Of a stretch of DNA of 64,000 bases, positions 41,105-53,756 are shown one piece after another (position 1 is the stretch's first letter; the number at the start of each line of letters is the position of its first letter). The position numbers and the translations under genes were made by a program. The stretch covers positions 806,001-870,000 of the forward strand of contig NZ_CP109427.1 of the NCBI RefSeq assembly GCF_036250695.1, written 5' to 3'. The DNA is from Streptomyces sp. NBC_01497 (GTDB lineage: Bacteria; Actinomycetota; Actinomycetes; Streptomycetales; Streptomycetaceae). Under the pieces are notes generated by a model. The model had not been told where the DNA came from. It was given only the letters and a program-made list of their open reading frames with translations, and made no database searches.

Positions 41105-42277
41105 TCAGCCCAGCAGCTTCTCGTAGATGTCGACCGTGCGGCGGGCCACCCGGTCCCAGCCGAACTCCCGCACCGCGCGCTCCCGTCCCGCGGCGCCCAT
41201 CCGGTGCGCCGAGGCCGGGTCGTCGACGACGCGGTTGAGTGCCTCCGTGAGCGCGGACTCGAAGGCCGCGGGGGCACGTTCGTCGTAGGGCACCAGCAGT
41301 CCCGTGCGGCCGTCGTCGACGACCTCCGGGATACCGCCCACCGCGGAGGCCACGACGGCGGTGCCGCAGGCCATCGCCTCCAGGTTGACGATACCGAGCG
41401 GCTCGTACACCGAGGGGCAGACGAACACGGACGCGTGGGTGAGCAGTTGGACGATCTCGGGGCGCGGCAGCATCTGCGGCACCCAGATGACGCCGTCCCT
41501 GCTCTCGCTCAACTCGGCCACCAGGGTGCGGAACTCGCGGTCGATCTCAGGGGTGTCGGGCGCGCCCGCGCACAGCACCAGCTGTACGGACGGGTCGAGG
41601 GCCCGGGCGGCGCGCAGCAGATGGGGAACGCCCTTCTGCCGGGTGATGCGCCCGACGAACAGTACGTACGGCCGGTCGGGGTCCACACCGGCGCGGGTGA
41701 GCGCCGCCGTGCCCGGGTCGGGCCGGTACAGGCCGGTGTCGATGCCGTTGTGGACGACGTGGACCCGCGCGGGATCGAGGGACGGGTAGCAGGCGAGGAC
41801 GTCGGCGCGCATGCCGTGCGAGACCGCGACGACGGCATCGGCCCCCTCGACGGCGGTACGCTCCGCCCAGCTCGACAGGGTGTACCCGCCGCCCAGTTGC
41901 TCGGCCTTCCAGGGGCGCAGCGGCTCCAGCGAGTGCGCCGTCATGACGTGCGGCACGCCGTACAGCAACTTCGCGAGGTGACCGGCGAGGTTCGCGTACC
42001 AGGTGTGCGAGTGGACGAGGTCCCGGTCCCCGAGGGCGGAGGCCATCGCGAGGTCGACGGAGAACGTCCGCAGCGCGTCGTTGGCGCCGTCGAGAGCGGT
42101 GTCGGCGAGGTGGCGTACGACGTCCTCGCGGGCGTCGGGGGCCGGGCCGCCCGATCCCCAGCAGTGCACCCGGAGATCGGTCAGGGCGCGCAGTTCCCGG
42201 GCCAGGAACTCCACGTGGACGCCCGCGCCGCCGTACACGTCGGGCGGGTACTCCCGGGTGAGCAGCCCTACTTTCAC
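41105..42277 (-). CDS. glgA: actinobacterial glycogen synthase / maltose-1-phosphate synthase (GT4)
   Basis: This 390-aa GT-B glycosyltransferase has the ADP-glucose synthase-type start [27 protein letters not shown] and the family signature [20 protein letters not shown]. It belongs to the actinobacterial GlgA type related to mycobacterial GlgM (Rv1212c), which makes maltose-1-phosphate for the GlgE pathway. Acceptor choice (glucan versus glucose-1-phosphate) cannot be decided here. Pairing with glgC supplies its ADP-glucose donor. Confidence 0.9.
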   Translation of the reverse strand: MKVGLLTREYPPDVYGGAGVHVEFLARELRALTDLRVHCWGSGGPAPDAREDVVRHLADTALDGANDALRTFSVDLAMASALGDRDLVHSHTWYANLAGHLAKLLYGVPHVMTAHSLEPLRPWKAEQLGGGYTLSSWAERTAVEGADAVVAVSHGMRADVLACYPSLDPARVHVVHNGIDTGLYRPDPGTAALTRAGVDPDRPYVLFVGRITRQKGVPHLLRAARALDPSVQLVLCAGAPDTPEIDREFRTLVAELSESRDGVIWVPQMLPRPEIVQLLTHASVFVCPSVYEPLGIVNLEAMACGTAVVASAVGGIPEVVDDGRTGLLVPYDERAPAAFESALTEALNRVVDDPASAHRMGAAGRERAVREFGWDRVARRTVDIYEKLLG

Positions 42278-42575
42278 GCCATTCCCCCGTCGTCGCCGGA
42301 CGCAGCCCTGTCATGGTCACCCGGAATCGTCCGGTGCGGAAGACCGCTGCGGCGGGCAGTGCGGGCCGGGGCGCGGCCGCGCGACGTGCGGGCCCGCGCG
42401 AACGGGTGCGGCGCGCGACGCGTGGGCCCGGCGCGTGCCCCGTCGGCACGGCCTCCGGGGGCGGTGCCCCACCACGGGAGGACGCCGCGCAACGCCGTGT
42501 ACTGCGGAGGCAGTACACGCGAAAGGGCTCCTGAGGACGACGACGGCGACACCCTCGCGGCGGGAAGGTGGGACC

Positions 42576-45300
<2,725 letters not shown>

Positions 45301-46698
45301 TCAGCCCGGCGAATCCGCCGCCGCGGCCGGGGTGACGGCATCGGCCACCGCTGCGGCCTCGGTGCGGGCCGCGGCGGCGCCGCCGGGCGCGGGCGTGCGC
45401 CGCCACCGCATCGTCGACACTTCGAGCCCGCCGTCCGGCGGTCCCGCCGGGGCCGGGAGCCTGCTGCCGCCCCGGGCGAGGAAGGCCGCGAGCGGCAGCG
45501 TCGCGGCCCCCACCGTCACCGCGTCCGGGCCGAGTTGACCCATCTCTATGGTGGAGCGGGCGGCGGCGTGCCCGAGCGAGTAACGTCCGGCATGCCGGCG
45601 GATGGCGGGCAGCAGGTGCGGCCCGATGAGCAGGCCTGCCCAGCCCCCGAGCAGGACCCGGTCGGGCAGGAAGACGTTGATGACGTCCGCGAGCGCCGCG
45701 CCGAGGCACTCGGCCGTCTCGTCCAGCAAGGACACCGCCAGCGGGTCGGGTCGGTCGGCGGGGTCGGACGGGAACGCCGCTTCGAGGAGCGCGGCGAGCG
45801 CGCTCTCGTCGTCGGCGTCGTCGGGCAGCGGGCCGCCGGCCTCCCGCCACCGCTCGCGCATCGCCTCGGCGCCGGCGTACGCCTCCAGGCAGCCGATGGC
45901 GCCGCACCGGCAGCGGCGGCCGCCCATGTGCACCGTCGTGTGCCCCCACTCGAAGGCGGTCCTGCGGCGGCTCTCCTCGACGAGCGCGCCTCCGTTGATC
46001 ACGCTGGCGCCCACGCCGGAACCGATGAGGGCGATGGCCGCCGTGCCCGCCCCCCTGCCGCCGCCGAACCACATCTCCGCCTGGCCGAGCGTCTTCGCAC
46101 CGTTGTCGATGAACAGTGGCACCTCGGCGGGGACTTCGATCACGGCCCGGAGCAGCTTCTCGAACGGCACCGCGCTCCAGCCGATGGTGGGACCGTGCAC
46201 CACCGCGCCGTCGGGGCCGCCGCTCTCGATGATGCCGGGGGTGCCGATGCCGATGCCGAGGAGTTGCGCGGGGTCCGCCCCCGCCGCCTGGAGGACCTCG
46301 GCGATGCCGCGGCGCACATGGGAGAGAACGAGACCCACGTCGTAGCCGTGCTGTTCCAGCAGTCGGTCGCTGCGGGCGAGTTCGGTGAGCGAGAGGTCGA
46401 ACAGCTCGACCCGCACGCGGGTCTCGCCGAGGTCGATCCCGATGAGCAGCCCGCCGGCCGGGGCGACCCGGAGCAGTGTACGGGGCCTGCCACCGTCGGA
46501 ATCGACGACTCCGGCCTCCTCCAGAACTCCCTCCGCGGCGAGTTCGGCGACGACGTTGCTGATGGAACCTGAACTCAGCCCGGTGCCCGCGCCGAGCTCC
46601 TGGCGGCTCAGGGGACCGTCGAAATACAACCGTTGCACTACCCGCGCACGGTTGCCCCGCCGCAGGTCACGCACTGTCCGTCTGCCGCGCTCAGCCAT
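45301..46698 (-). CDS. ROK-family transcriptional repressor
   Basis: This 465-aa regulator has an N-terminal winged helix (about 15-75; SRQELGAGTGLSSGSISNVV). An ROK sugar-kinase-like domain with IGIDLGETRVRVELFD and a zinc motif GGRRCRCGAIGCLEAYAG (CxCGxxGCxE) follows. The last 50 residues are a low-complexity Ala/Pro tail. It is divergently transcribed from an ABC sugar importer and beta-glucosidase, so it probably represses them and releases on binding a sugar. An AT-rich inverted repeat overlaps the importer promoter. Confidence 0.9.
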   Translation of the reverse strand: MAERGRRTVRDLRRGNRARVVQRLYFDGPLSRQELGAGTGLSSGSISNVVAELAAEGVLEEAGVVDSDGGRPRTLLRVAPAGGLLIGIDLGETRVRVELFDLSLTELARSDRLLEQHGYDVGLVLSHVRRGIAEVLQAAGADPAQLLGIGIGTPGIIESGGPDGAVVHGPTIGWSAVPFEKLLRAVIEVPAEVPLFIDNGAKTLGQAEMWFGGGRGAGTAAIALIGSGVGASVINGGALVEESRRRTAFEWGHTTVHMGGRRCRCGAIGCLEAYAGAEAMRERWREAGGPLPDDADDESALAALLEAAFPSDPADRPDPLAVSLLDETAECLGAALADVINVFLPDRVLLGGWAGLLIGPHLLPAIRRHAGRYSLGHAAARSTIEMGQLGPDAVTVGAATLPLAAFLARGGSRLPAPAGPPDGGLEVSTMRWRRTPAPGGAAAARTEAAAVADAVTPAAAADSPG

Positions 46699-46739
46699 GT
46701 GTCTCCTTCCCGTGACGCAACATACCCCCGCCCAAGACC

Positions 46740-46768
46740 TTGACGCGACCTTCTCTCACCTCTTAAAT
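46740..46768 (+). promoter_or_regulatory. promoter of the ROK-controlled importer operon
   Basis: TTGACG (46740-46745) and TTAAAT (46763-46768) are 17 bp apart, a near-consensus sigma70 promoter. Confidence 0.65.
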
Positions 46769-46784
46769 CACGGCATAAATTAAG
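46762..46784. promoter_or_regulatory. candidate ROK operator
   Basis: CTTAA (46762-46766) and TTAAG (46780-46784) form an inverted repeat around an A/T-rich centre. It overlaps the -10 element and start region of the importer promoter. Such AT-rich sequence stands out in this GC-rich window. Confidence 0.55.
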
Positions 46785-46840
46785 TCATGGAGGCCGTTCG
46801 ACTCTCGAACGCTGCCATCCCCGGAAAGGGGCCACCTCAC

Positions 46841-48166
46841 ATGCGCAAGACCAGAGCCGCAGCAGCTGTCACCGTCGTCACCGTCATGGGATCTCTCCTC
46901 GCCGCCTGCGGCGGGGGTTCGTCGACCGATGGCGGCGGAAGCAATGATTCGCCGAAGACGCTCACCTACTGGGCGTCGAACCAGGGCCCCAACGTCGACT
47001 ACGACAAGAAGACGCTCGGCCCCGAGCTGGCCAAGTTCCAGAAGCAGACCGGCATCAAGGTCAAGCTGGAAGTCATCCCGTGGTCCGACCTGCTGAACCG
47101 GATCCTCGCGGCGACCACCTCGGGTCAGGGCCCCGACGTCCTCAACATAGGCAACACGTGGTCCGCCTCGCTCCAGGCGAGCGGCGCCCTGCTGCCCTGG
47201 AACAAGGCGAACTTCGACGCGATCGGCGGCAAGGACCGGTTCAACGACTCGGCGGTCGCCGCGGCCGGCGCGGAGGGCAAGGACCCGTCGGCGGTCCCGC
47301 TGTACTCGCTTGCGTATGCGCTCTACTACAACAAGCAGATGTTCAAGGACGCCGGCATCGCCAGCCCGCCCAGCACCTGGGCGGACGTGGTCAAGGACGG
47401 CCAGAAGATCTCCAAGAACGGCACGTCGGGCAAGTGGGGCCTCGGCCTGGAGGGCAGCAACCTCCAGGAGAACATCCACACCTCCTACGTGCTCGCCAAG
47501 CAGCACGGCGCCGACTTCTTCGACAAGTCCGGCAAGCCCACCTTCACGTCCCCCGGCGCGGTCGACGCGGTCATGCAGTACGTCGACCTGATGCAGAAGG
47601 ACAAGATCATCAACCCGGGCAACGCGGAGTACGCCCAGAACCAGTCCCTCCAGGACTTCGCCAAGGGCAAGACGGCGATGGTCGTGTGGCAGGCCGCGGC
47701 CAGCAACTTCACGTCCCAGCACATGTCCACCAACGACTGGGGCGCCGTCCCGATGCCGGTGCAGTCCGGCACCCCGGGCCAGGGCGCGCAGGTCAACTCG
47801 ATGGTCGCCGGCATCAACATGGCGATCTTCAACAACACCAAGAACGTGGACGGCGCGAAGAAGTTCGTGAAGTTCATGACCAGCGACGACGAGCAGGTCA
47901 TCCTCAACAAGGCCTACGGATCCGTCCCGCCGGTGAAGGCAGCGGACAGCAACCCCGCCTTCCAGCAGAGCGACATCCAGGTCATGGCCAAGACGCTGCA
48001 GACCAGCGCGACGCCGCTGCCCCAGGTCCCCGCCGAGTCGCAGTACGAGACGCAGGTCGGCACCGCGATCAAGAACCTGTGGGCCGACGTGGCGGCCGGC
48101 AAGACCGTCACCAAGGACACGGTCAAGAGCGAACTGTCCAAGGCCCAGCAACAGATGACTCAGTGA
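46841..48166 (+). CDS. ABC sugar-binding lipoprotein
   Basis: This 441-aa extracellular solute-binding protein (family 1) has lipobox LLAAC-GGG, then a mature domain starting KTLTYWASNQGPN. Internal NKQMFKDAGI and GKTAMVVWQAA are typical of maltose/cellobiose-type binders. It delivers the sugar to the fused permease encoded 10 bp downstream. No ATPase gene is present; such importers in Streptomyces usually share the MsiK ATPase. Substrate is probably a beta-glucoside, given the GH1 gene in the operon. Confidence 0.9.
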   Translation: MRKTRAAAAVTVVTVMGSLLAACGGGSSTDGGGSNDSPKTLTYWASNQGPNVDYDKKTLGPELAKFQKQTGIKVKLEVIPWSDLLNRILAATTSGQGPDVLNIGNTWSASLQASGALLPWNKANFDAIGGKDRFNDSAVAAAGAEGKDPSAVPLYSLAYALYYNKQMFKDAGIASPPSTWADVVKDGQKISKNGTSGKWGLGLEGSNLQENIHTSYVLAKQHGADFFDKSGKPTFTSPGAVDAVMQYVDLMQKDKIINPGNAEYAQNQSLQDFAKGKTAMVVWQAAASNFTSQHMSTNDWGAVPMPVQSGTPGQGAQVNSMVAGINMAIFNNTKNVDGAKKFVKFMTSDDEQVILNKAYGSVPPVKAADSNPAFQQSDIQVMAKTLQTSATPLPQVPAESQYETQVGTAIKNLWADVAAGKTVTKDTVKSELSKAQQQMTQ

Positions 48167-48176
48167 GGCCGGCTCC

Positions 48177-50339
48177 ATGACCGCCACCGTGACACCTCCC
48201 AGTGCACACGACGCGGGCGGCAAGGAGACCTCGGGGGCCGGGGGTGCGCGCAAGAAGTCGCGTATCCCCGGCCGGCTGCGCCGGATAGGCCTGCCGTACC
48301 TTCTGCTCCTGCCCGCGATCCTGTTCGAGCTGCTCGTCCACGTCGTCCCGATGGTCGTCGGCGTCGTGATCAGCTTCCGCCAGCTGACCCTGTTCTTCAT
48401 CCACAACTGGGGCGCCGCGCCCTGGGCGGGGCTGCAGAACTTCAAGGTCGCCCTCGACTTCAACAGCGCCGTGGGCAAGTCGCTGCTCCACTCGTTCTTC
48501 ATCACCGTTCTGTTCACGGTGCTGTCGGTCGGTCTGTGCTGGCTGTTCGGCACGTCCGCCGCGATCATGCTCCAGGACACGTTCCGGGGGCGGGGCACGC
48601 TGCGCACGATCTTCCTCATTCCCTACGCGCTGCCCGTCTATGCCGCCGTCATCACCTGGGCGTTCATGTTCCAGCACGACAACGGCATGGTGAACCACCT
48701 CCTCCACGACCAGCTGCACCTGACCGACAGTGCGTCGTTCTGGCTGATCGGGAACAACAGCTTCTACACCCTGCTGATCGTGTCGCTGTGGAAGGGCTGG
48801 CCGTTCGCCTTCCTGATCGTGATGGCGGGCCTGCAGAACATCCCGTCCGAGCTGTACGAGGCCGCCTCGATCGACGGCGCCGGCATCTGGCAGCAGATCC
48901 GCAAGATCACCCTGCCCTCGCTGCGTTCGGTCAACCAGGTCCTGGTCCTGGTGCTGTTCCTGTGGACGTTCAACGACTTCAACACGCCGTTCGTGCTGTT
49001 CGGCAAGAACGGCAACGCACCGGGCAGCGCCGACCTGATCTCGTTCCACATCTACCAGTCGTCCTTCTCGTCCTGGAACTTCGGCTCGGGCTCGGCCATG
49101 TCGGTCCTGCTGCTCCTGTTCCTGCTGGTCGTCACCGGCATCTACCTGGCGCTCACCACGCAGCGGGAGCGAAGCAAGACGGGCGTCGGCCCCAAGCGCC
49201 GGGCGAAGTCCCCGGTGGTCCGGGCTCCCGGCGCGGAACTCGCCACCGCCGGCGCCACCGTGACCGAGGCCCCGTCCACCGCCACCGAGGCGGCCGGGGC
49301 TCCGTCGACCCGGGCCGGTGAAGTCACCGCGCCTTCCCTCGAAGAGGCCGCCGCCGCACCCTCGGCGAGGGCCGTCGAGGCGTCCCCCGCCCGGGACACC
49401 GACGCTCTCGCGGACCCGGCCGACGTGCCGGGCCCGACCACCGACGCGGCCGGCTCCACTCCGGCCAGGGAACTCGTCGCCGTCTCCACCAGGTCACCCA
49501 TGGCGCCGCCACTGTCCTTCCTGTGGAGCCGCGGCGTCCTGCTGAGCATCCTGGTGCTGTTCACCCTGCTGCCCGTCTACGTGATGGTCTCCAGCTCGCT
49601 GAAGCCGCTGGAGGACGTGCAGGGCAAGTTCACCTGGATCCCGTCGCACCTCACGATCCGCCCGTACATCGACATCTGGTCGACGGTGCCGCTCGCCAAG
49701 TTCTTCATGAACTCGGCGATCGTGTCGGTCTCCGCGACGGTGTGTTCGGTGGTCATCGCGGTGTTCGCCGCCTACGCCGTGAGCCGCTACCGCTTCCGCG
49801 GCAAGCGCCTGTTCACGGTGACGGTGCTCTCGACGCAGATGTTCCCCGGCATCCTGTTCCTGCTGCCGCTGTACCTGATCTTCGTCAACATCGGCAAGAG
49901 CACGGGCATCGACCTGTACGGCTCGCGCGGCGGGCTGATCATCACGTACCTGACGTTCTCGCTGCCGTTCGCGATCTGGATGCTCATCGGCTACTTCGAC
50001 TCGGTCCCCCGCGACCTGGACGAGGCGGCCATGGTGGACGGCTGCGGCCCGTTCGGCGCGCTGTTCCGGGTGGTCGTACCGGCCGCCGTGCCGGGCATCG
50101 TGGCGGTCGCCGTGTACGCGTTCATGACGGCGTGGGGAGAGGTGCTGTTCGCCTCCGTCATGACCAATGACAACACCAAGACGCTCGCCATCGGCCTGCA
50201 GAGCTACTCGACCGAGAACAACGTCTACTGGAACCAGATCATGGCGGCCTCGCTGGTCGTCAGTGTGCCCGTGGTCGTCGGGTTCCTCCTGCTCCAGCGC
50301 TACCTTGTCACCGGCCTCACCGCGGGCGCGGTCAAGTGA
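48177..50339 (+). CDS. fused MalF-MalG-type ABC sugar permease
   Basis: This single 720-aa chain contains both membrane subunits of a sugar ABC importer. Residues 38-330 are the MalF-like half with six helices and the EAA loop [20 protein letters not shown] at 228. Residues 447-720 are the MalG-like half with [20 protein letters not shown] at 616. Both EAA loops, which dock the ATPase, are intact. Between them is a linker of about 110 residues rich in Ala, Pro, Thr and Glu. In most relatives these are two genes. The linker is in frame and compositionally disordered, so a natural fusion is more likely than an error. Confidence 0.9.
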   Translation: MTATVTPPSAHDAGGKETSGAGGARKKSRIPGRLRRIGLPYLLLLPAILFELLVHVVPMVVGVVISFRQLTLFFIHNWGAAPWAGLQNFKVALDFNSAVGKSLLHSFFITVLFTVLSVGLCWLFGTSAAIMLQDTFRGRGTLRTIFLIPYALPVYAAVITWAFMFQHDNGMVNHLLHDQLHLTDSASFWLIGNNSFYTLLIVSLWKGWPFAFLIVMAGLQNIPSELYEAASIDGAGIWQQIRKITLPSLRSVNQVLVLVLFLWTFNDFNTPFVLFGKNGNAPGSADLISFHIYQSSFSSWNFGSGSAMSVLLLLFLLVVTGIYLALTTQRERSKTGVGPKRRAKSPVVRAPGAELATAGATVTEAPSTATEAAGAPSTRAGEVTAPSLEEAAAAPSARAVEASPARDTDALADPADVPGPTTDAAGSTPARELVAVSTRSPMAPPLSFLWSRGVLLSILVLFTLLPVYVMVSSSLKPLEDVQGKFTWIPSHLTIRPYIDIWSTVPLAKFFMNSAIVSVSATVCSVVIAVFAAYAVSRYRFRGKRLFTVTVLSTQMFPGILFLLPLYLIFVNIGKSTGIDLYGSRGGLIITYLTFSLPFAIWMLIGYFDSVPRDLDEAAMVDGCGPFGALFRVVVPAAVPGIVAVAVYAFMTAWGEVLFASVMTNDNTKTLAIGLQSYSTENNVYWNQIMAASLVVSVPVVVGFLLLQRYLVTGLTAGAVK

Positions 50340-51721
50340 CGGATTCAGAAAGGCAGTTCGTGAACGAGCTCGACGCCCTTCCGGCGGACTTCACCTGGGG
50401 CGTGGCCACCGCGTCGTACCAGATCGAGGGGGCCGTCGCCGAGGACGGCCGTGCCCCCTCGATCTGGGACACGTTCTCGCACACCCCCGGCAGGATCGCG
50501 GGCGACGACAACGGTGACGTGGCCTGCGACCACTACCACCGGGTGCCCGAGGACATCGGCCTGATGAAGGGCCTGGGCGTCGACGCCTACCGCTTCTCGC
50601 TGGCCTGGCCGCGCATCGTGCCGGACGGCGACGGCCAGGTGAACAAGGCCGGTCTGGACTTCTACGACCGGCTGGTGGACGGGCTGCTGGAAGCCGGCGT
50701 CACCCCCTTCGCGACCCTGTACCACTGGGACCTGCCGCAGGCGTCCCAGGACCGGGGCGGCTGGCCCGAGCGCGCGACCGCCGAGCACTTCGCCCGGTAC
50801 GCGGGCATCGTGGTGGAACGCCTGGGCGACCGGGTGAAGGACTGGGCGACCCTGAACGAGCCGCTGTGCTCGTCGTGGATCGGCCACCTGGAGGGCACCA
50901 TGGCGCCCGGTGTGCGCGACCTGACGGCCGCGGTACGCACCTCGTTCCACCTGCACCTGGGCCACGGCCTCGCCGTGCAGGCGATCCGTGCCGCGTCCTC
51001 GGACGCCCGGGTCGGCATCGTGAACAACCTGAGCCCGATCCTGCCCGCTTCGGACAGCGACGCGGACCGCGCCGCCGCCGTACGGGCCGACGGGCACACC
51101 AACCGCTGGTGGCTCGACCCGATCCACGGCCGCGGCTACCCCGAGGACATGGTCGAGGTCTACGGGGTCGACCTGCCGGTGCGCGACGGCGACCTGGAAA
51201 CCATCGCCGCGCGGCTGGACTGGCTCGGACTGAACTACTACTTCCGGCAGTTCGTCCAGGACGATCCCGAGGGCCCGGCGCCGTTCGCGAAGATGGTGGA
51301 CTCCCCGGTCGCGGACCGCCCGCACACGTACATGGACTGGGAGGTGTACGCCGACGGCCTGGAGGAACTGCTGGTGCGGGTGAGCGACGAGTACGCCCCC
51401 CGGCGCGTGTACGTCACGGAGAACGGCTCCGCCTACCAGGACGTCGTACGGGCCGACGGCACCGTCGACGACCCTGAGCGCACCGCCTACCTGGAGGAGC
51501 ACCTGGCGGCTCTCGCCCGCGCCGCCGCCAAGGGCGCCCCGGTCGCGGGGTACTTCGCGTGGTCGCTGCTCGACAACTTCGAGTGGGCGTACGGCTACGA
51601 CAAGCGGTTCGGCCTGGTGCACGTCGACTACGACACCCAGGTGCGGACGGTCAAGAGCAGCGGCAGGCGCTACGCCGAGATCATCCGGGGTGCCCGCGAG
51701 CGCGCCGGACGCGTCGCCTGA
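50336..51721 (+). CDS. GH1 beta-glucosidase
   Basis: This 461-aa (or 453-aa) cytosolic retaining glycosidase has the general acid/base in TLNEP and the nucleophile in YVTENG, with the N-terminal signature [15 protein letters not shown]. It hydrolyses the beta-glycosides imported by the preceding ABC system. The GTG at 50336 overlaps the permease stop as GTGA; a GTG at 50360 after AAAGG is an equally good start. A strong terminator follows at 51758-51799. Confidence 0.95.
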   Translation: MTDSERQFVNELDALPADFTWGVATASYQIEGAVAEDGRAPSIWDTFSHTPGRIAGDDNGDVACDHYHRVPEDIGLMKGLGVDAYRFSLAWPRIVPDGDGQVNKAGLDFYDRLVDGLLEAGVTPFATLYHWDLPQASQDRGGWPERATAEHFARYAGIVVERLGDRVKDWATLNEPLCSSWIGHLEGTMAPGVRDLTAAVRTSFHLHLGHGLAVQAIRAASSDARVGIVNNLSPILPASDSDADRAAAVRADGHTNRWWLDPIHGRGYPEDMVEVYGVDLPVRDGDLETIAARLDWLGLNYYFRQFVQDDPEGPAPFAKMVDSPVADRPHTYMDWEVYADGLEELLVRVSDEYAPRRVYVTENGSAYQDVVRADGTVDDPERTAYLEEHLAALARAAAKGAPVAGYFAWSLLDNFEWAYGYDKRFGLVHVDYDTQVRTVKSSGRRYAEIIRGARERAGRVA

Positions 51722-51757
51722 CGCGCGGTGCCCGGCCGGGCACCCACGCGGACCCGT

Positions 51758-51799
51758 GGGGGCCGCCGCCCTCTCCCTCCTGGGAGGGCGGCGGCCCCC
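51758..51799. terminator. bidirectional terminator, GH1 / PfkB
   Basis: A perfect 16-bp stem (51758-51773 with 51784-51799) and a 10-nt loop lie between the two convergent sugar operons. Confidence 0.9.
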
Positions 51800-51825
51800 G
51801 CGGCCGTGTCCGTGCCTCCCCCGGC

Positions 51826-52770
51826 TCAGGGGTGCGCAGCCACCGGCGCGGTCAGTGCCGTGCCGGAGCTCGCCACCACCGACGCGGCGGCCCGCCCCGC
51901 GAAGGCCAGGATGTCCGCTGCCTGTTCGCGGGTCACCCGTACGGGCCCGCCGGGCGGCGGGGCCAGTGCCACGACCCGGTTCAGGACGGCCGCCGCGAAG
52001 GCGTCACCGGCGCCGATCGTGTTCACGACGGTGACGGGTGCCGCGGGCACCGCGACCCGCTCGCCGTCCGGGGTGAAGGCCACACTGCCGTCCGCGCCCC
52101 GGGTGAGCAGGGTGAGCCGGCCGCCGGCCGCGAGTTCCCGGCAGGCGTCCTCGGCGCCGCGGTCCGGCCAGAGCGCCGCCAGGTCCTCGTCACTCACCTT
52201 GACCACGTGCGCGTGCCGGCACAGCTCCCGCAGCAGCCGCGCGCCGTCCGCCGGGTCGATCGACCGGTCGGTGCGGACGTTCGGGTCGACCAGCAGGACG
52301 CAGGAGCGGGCCGCCGCCCGCGCCGTGGCCGCCACCGCCGCCGCGGCGGGCGGCACGACGGCGGCCAGCCCGCCCGCGTACACGGCGGCGAACTCGTCGG
52401 CACGCCCGGCGAGTTCGCTGATCCGGAAGGTGGCCGTGTCCGCGAGGTGGAAGTGGTAGCCGTTGCCGTCCGGCCGGGGGTCGGTGACCGCGAGCGTGGT
52501 GGGCAGCGGGGAGCGGGAGGTCAGCGAGAGGTCCACGCCCGCCCCGGTGAGCACGCGCTCCAGGTCGCCGGCGAAGGCGTCGCCGCCGAGCGAGCCGGCG
52601 AACCAGCTCGGTGTGGCGAGCCGCGCCAGCCCCACGGCGACGTTGACGGGCGCGCCGCCGGGCTCCGCCGCGTACCGCCGCACCCCCTGCGGTCCCTCCT
52701 CGTACGGCACGAGGTCGATCAGCGCCTCCCCGAGGACGAGGACGGCGCCGGGCGGCGGTACCCGGCTCAC
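51826..52770 (-). CDS. PfkB-family sugar kinase (fructokinase-like)
   Basis: This 314-aa ribokinase-fold kinase has N-terminal GGAPVNVAVGLARL and the ATP/catalytic signature NTIGAGDAFAAAVL, with Asp as the base. It is the last gene of the polyol operon. The GTG start overlaps the dehydrogenase stop in GTGA. In context it probably phosphorylates the ketose (fructose or similar) made from the imported polyol. Confidence 0.9.
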   Translation of the reverse strand: MSRVPPPGAVLVLGEALIDLVPYEEGPQGVRRYAAEPGGAPVNVAVGLARLATPSWFAGSLGGDAFAGDLERVLTGAGVDLSLTSRSPLPTTLAVTDPRPDGNGYHFHLADTATFRISELAGRADEFAAVYAGGLAAVVPPAAAAVAATARAAARSCVLLVDPNVRTDRSIDPADGARLLRELCRHAHVVKVSDEDLAALWPDRGAEDACRELAAGGRLTLLTRGADGSVAFTPDGERVAVPAAPVTVVNTIGAGDAFAAAVLNRVVALAPPPGGPVRVTREQAADILAFAGRAAASVVASSGTALTAPVAAHP

Positions 52771-53756
52771 GGCTCGATCACGATCTTGCGGCCCTGACCC
52801 GCCTTGAAGCGGTCGAGCGCGCGCGGGTACTCCTCCAGCGGCATCCGGTCGCTGATGAAGACGGCCGGGTCGAGCACACCGCTCGCGAAGAGGGCGGCGG
52901 CCCGCTCGTAGCTGTGCAGGACCGCCATCGAGCCGGTGATGGTGATCTCCTGGTTGTAGATCTTGTACGGCTCGATGACGGCGGTCGTCGCGTAGTCCGC
53001 CACCCCGAACTGCAGGAAGGTGCCGCCCTTGGCGACCCTGCCGAGGCCGTCCTGGATGGCGCCCGCGTTGCCGGTGGCGTCCACGACGACGTCCCAGCCG
53101 CGTACGGTCTCCAGTTCGTCGGCGCTCGACGCGGAACGGGAGCAGCCGAGCTTCACGGCGGTGGTCAGGCGCTCGGGGTTGACGTCGAGCATGTCGACGC
53201 AGGCCGCGCCGGTGCGCTTGGCGAGTTCCAGCATCATCAGGCCCATGGTGCCCGAGCCGTAGATCAGCACCTGGGCACCCAGGGTGGAGTTGAGCACGTC
53301 GTATCCGCGTACGGCGCAGGACAGCGGCTCGATCAGCGCCGCGTCGTGCACGTCGATGTGGTCCGGCAGCTTCACGCAGTTGGCGACCGGGGCGAGTGCG
53401 AACTCGGCGGCGCCGCCCGGCTTGCTGACACCGATGGCGTTCCACCGCTCGCACAGGTTGCCCCGGCCGATGCGGCAGTAGTGACACTCGTGGCAGTAGA
53501 GCGAGGGGTCGACGGCGACCTTGTCCCCCACGGCCAGTTCGGTGACGTCCGAGCCGAGCGCGACGATCTCGCCGGCGAACTCGTGTCCGGGCACGATCGG
53601 CAGGGTCGGCGCGAACTCGCCCTGCAGGATGTGCAGATCGGTGCCGCACAGGCCGCACGCGGCGACCTTGACGAGGACGTCCCGGCGGCCCGGCGTCGGG
53701 TCGGGAACCGTCTCGACGGACACCTTGCCGGGCGACTCGATGATCGCTGCCCTCAT
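52767..53756 (-). CDS. zinc-dependent polyol/alcohol dehydrogenase (MDR)
   Basis: This 329-aa medium-chain dehydrogenase has catalytic zinc ligands in CGLCGTD and GHEFAGEIV. The structural zinc lobe is complete (CHECHYCRIGRGNLC, C-x2-C-x2-C-x7-C). The nucleotide fold is at IYGSGTMGLMM. It most likely oxidises a sugar alcohol (sorbitol-, mannitol- or similar) to a ketose with NAD. ATG overlaps the permease stop as ATGA and the gene is followed by the kinase with a 4-bp overlap. Confidence 0.9.
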   Translation of the reverse strand: MRAAIIESPGKVSVETVPDPTPGRRDVLVKVAACGLCGTDLHILQGEFAPTLPIVPGHEFAGEIVALGSDVTELAVGDKVAVDPSLYCHECHYCRIGRGNLCERWNAIGVSKPGGAAEFALAPVANCVKLPDHIDVHDAALIEPLSCAVRGYDVLNSTLGAQVLIYGSGTMGLMMLELAKRTGAACVDMLDVNPERLTTAVKLGCSRSASSADELETVRGWDVVVDATGNAGAIQDGLGRVAKGGTFLQFGVADYATTAVIEPYKIYNQEITITGSMAVLHSYERAAALFASGVLDPAVFISDRMPLEEYPRALDRFKAGQGRKIVIEP

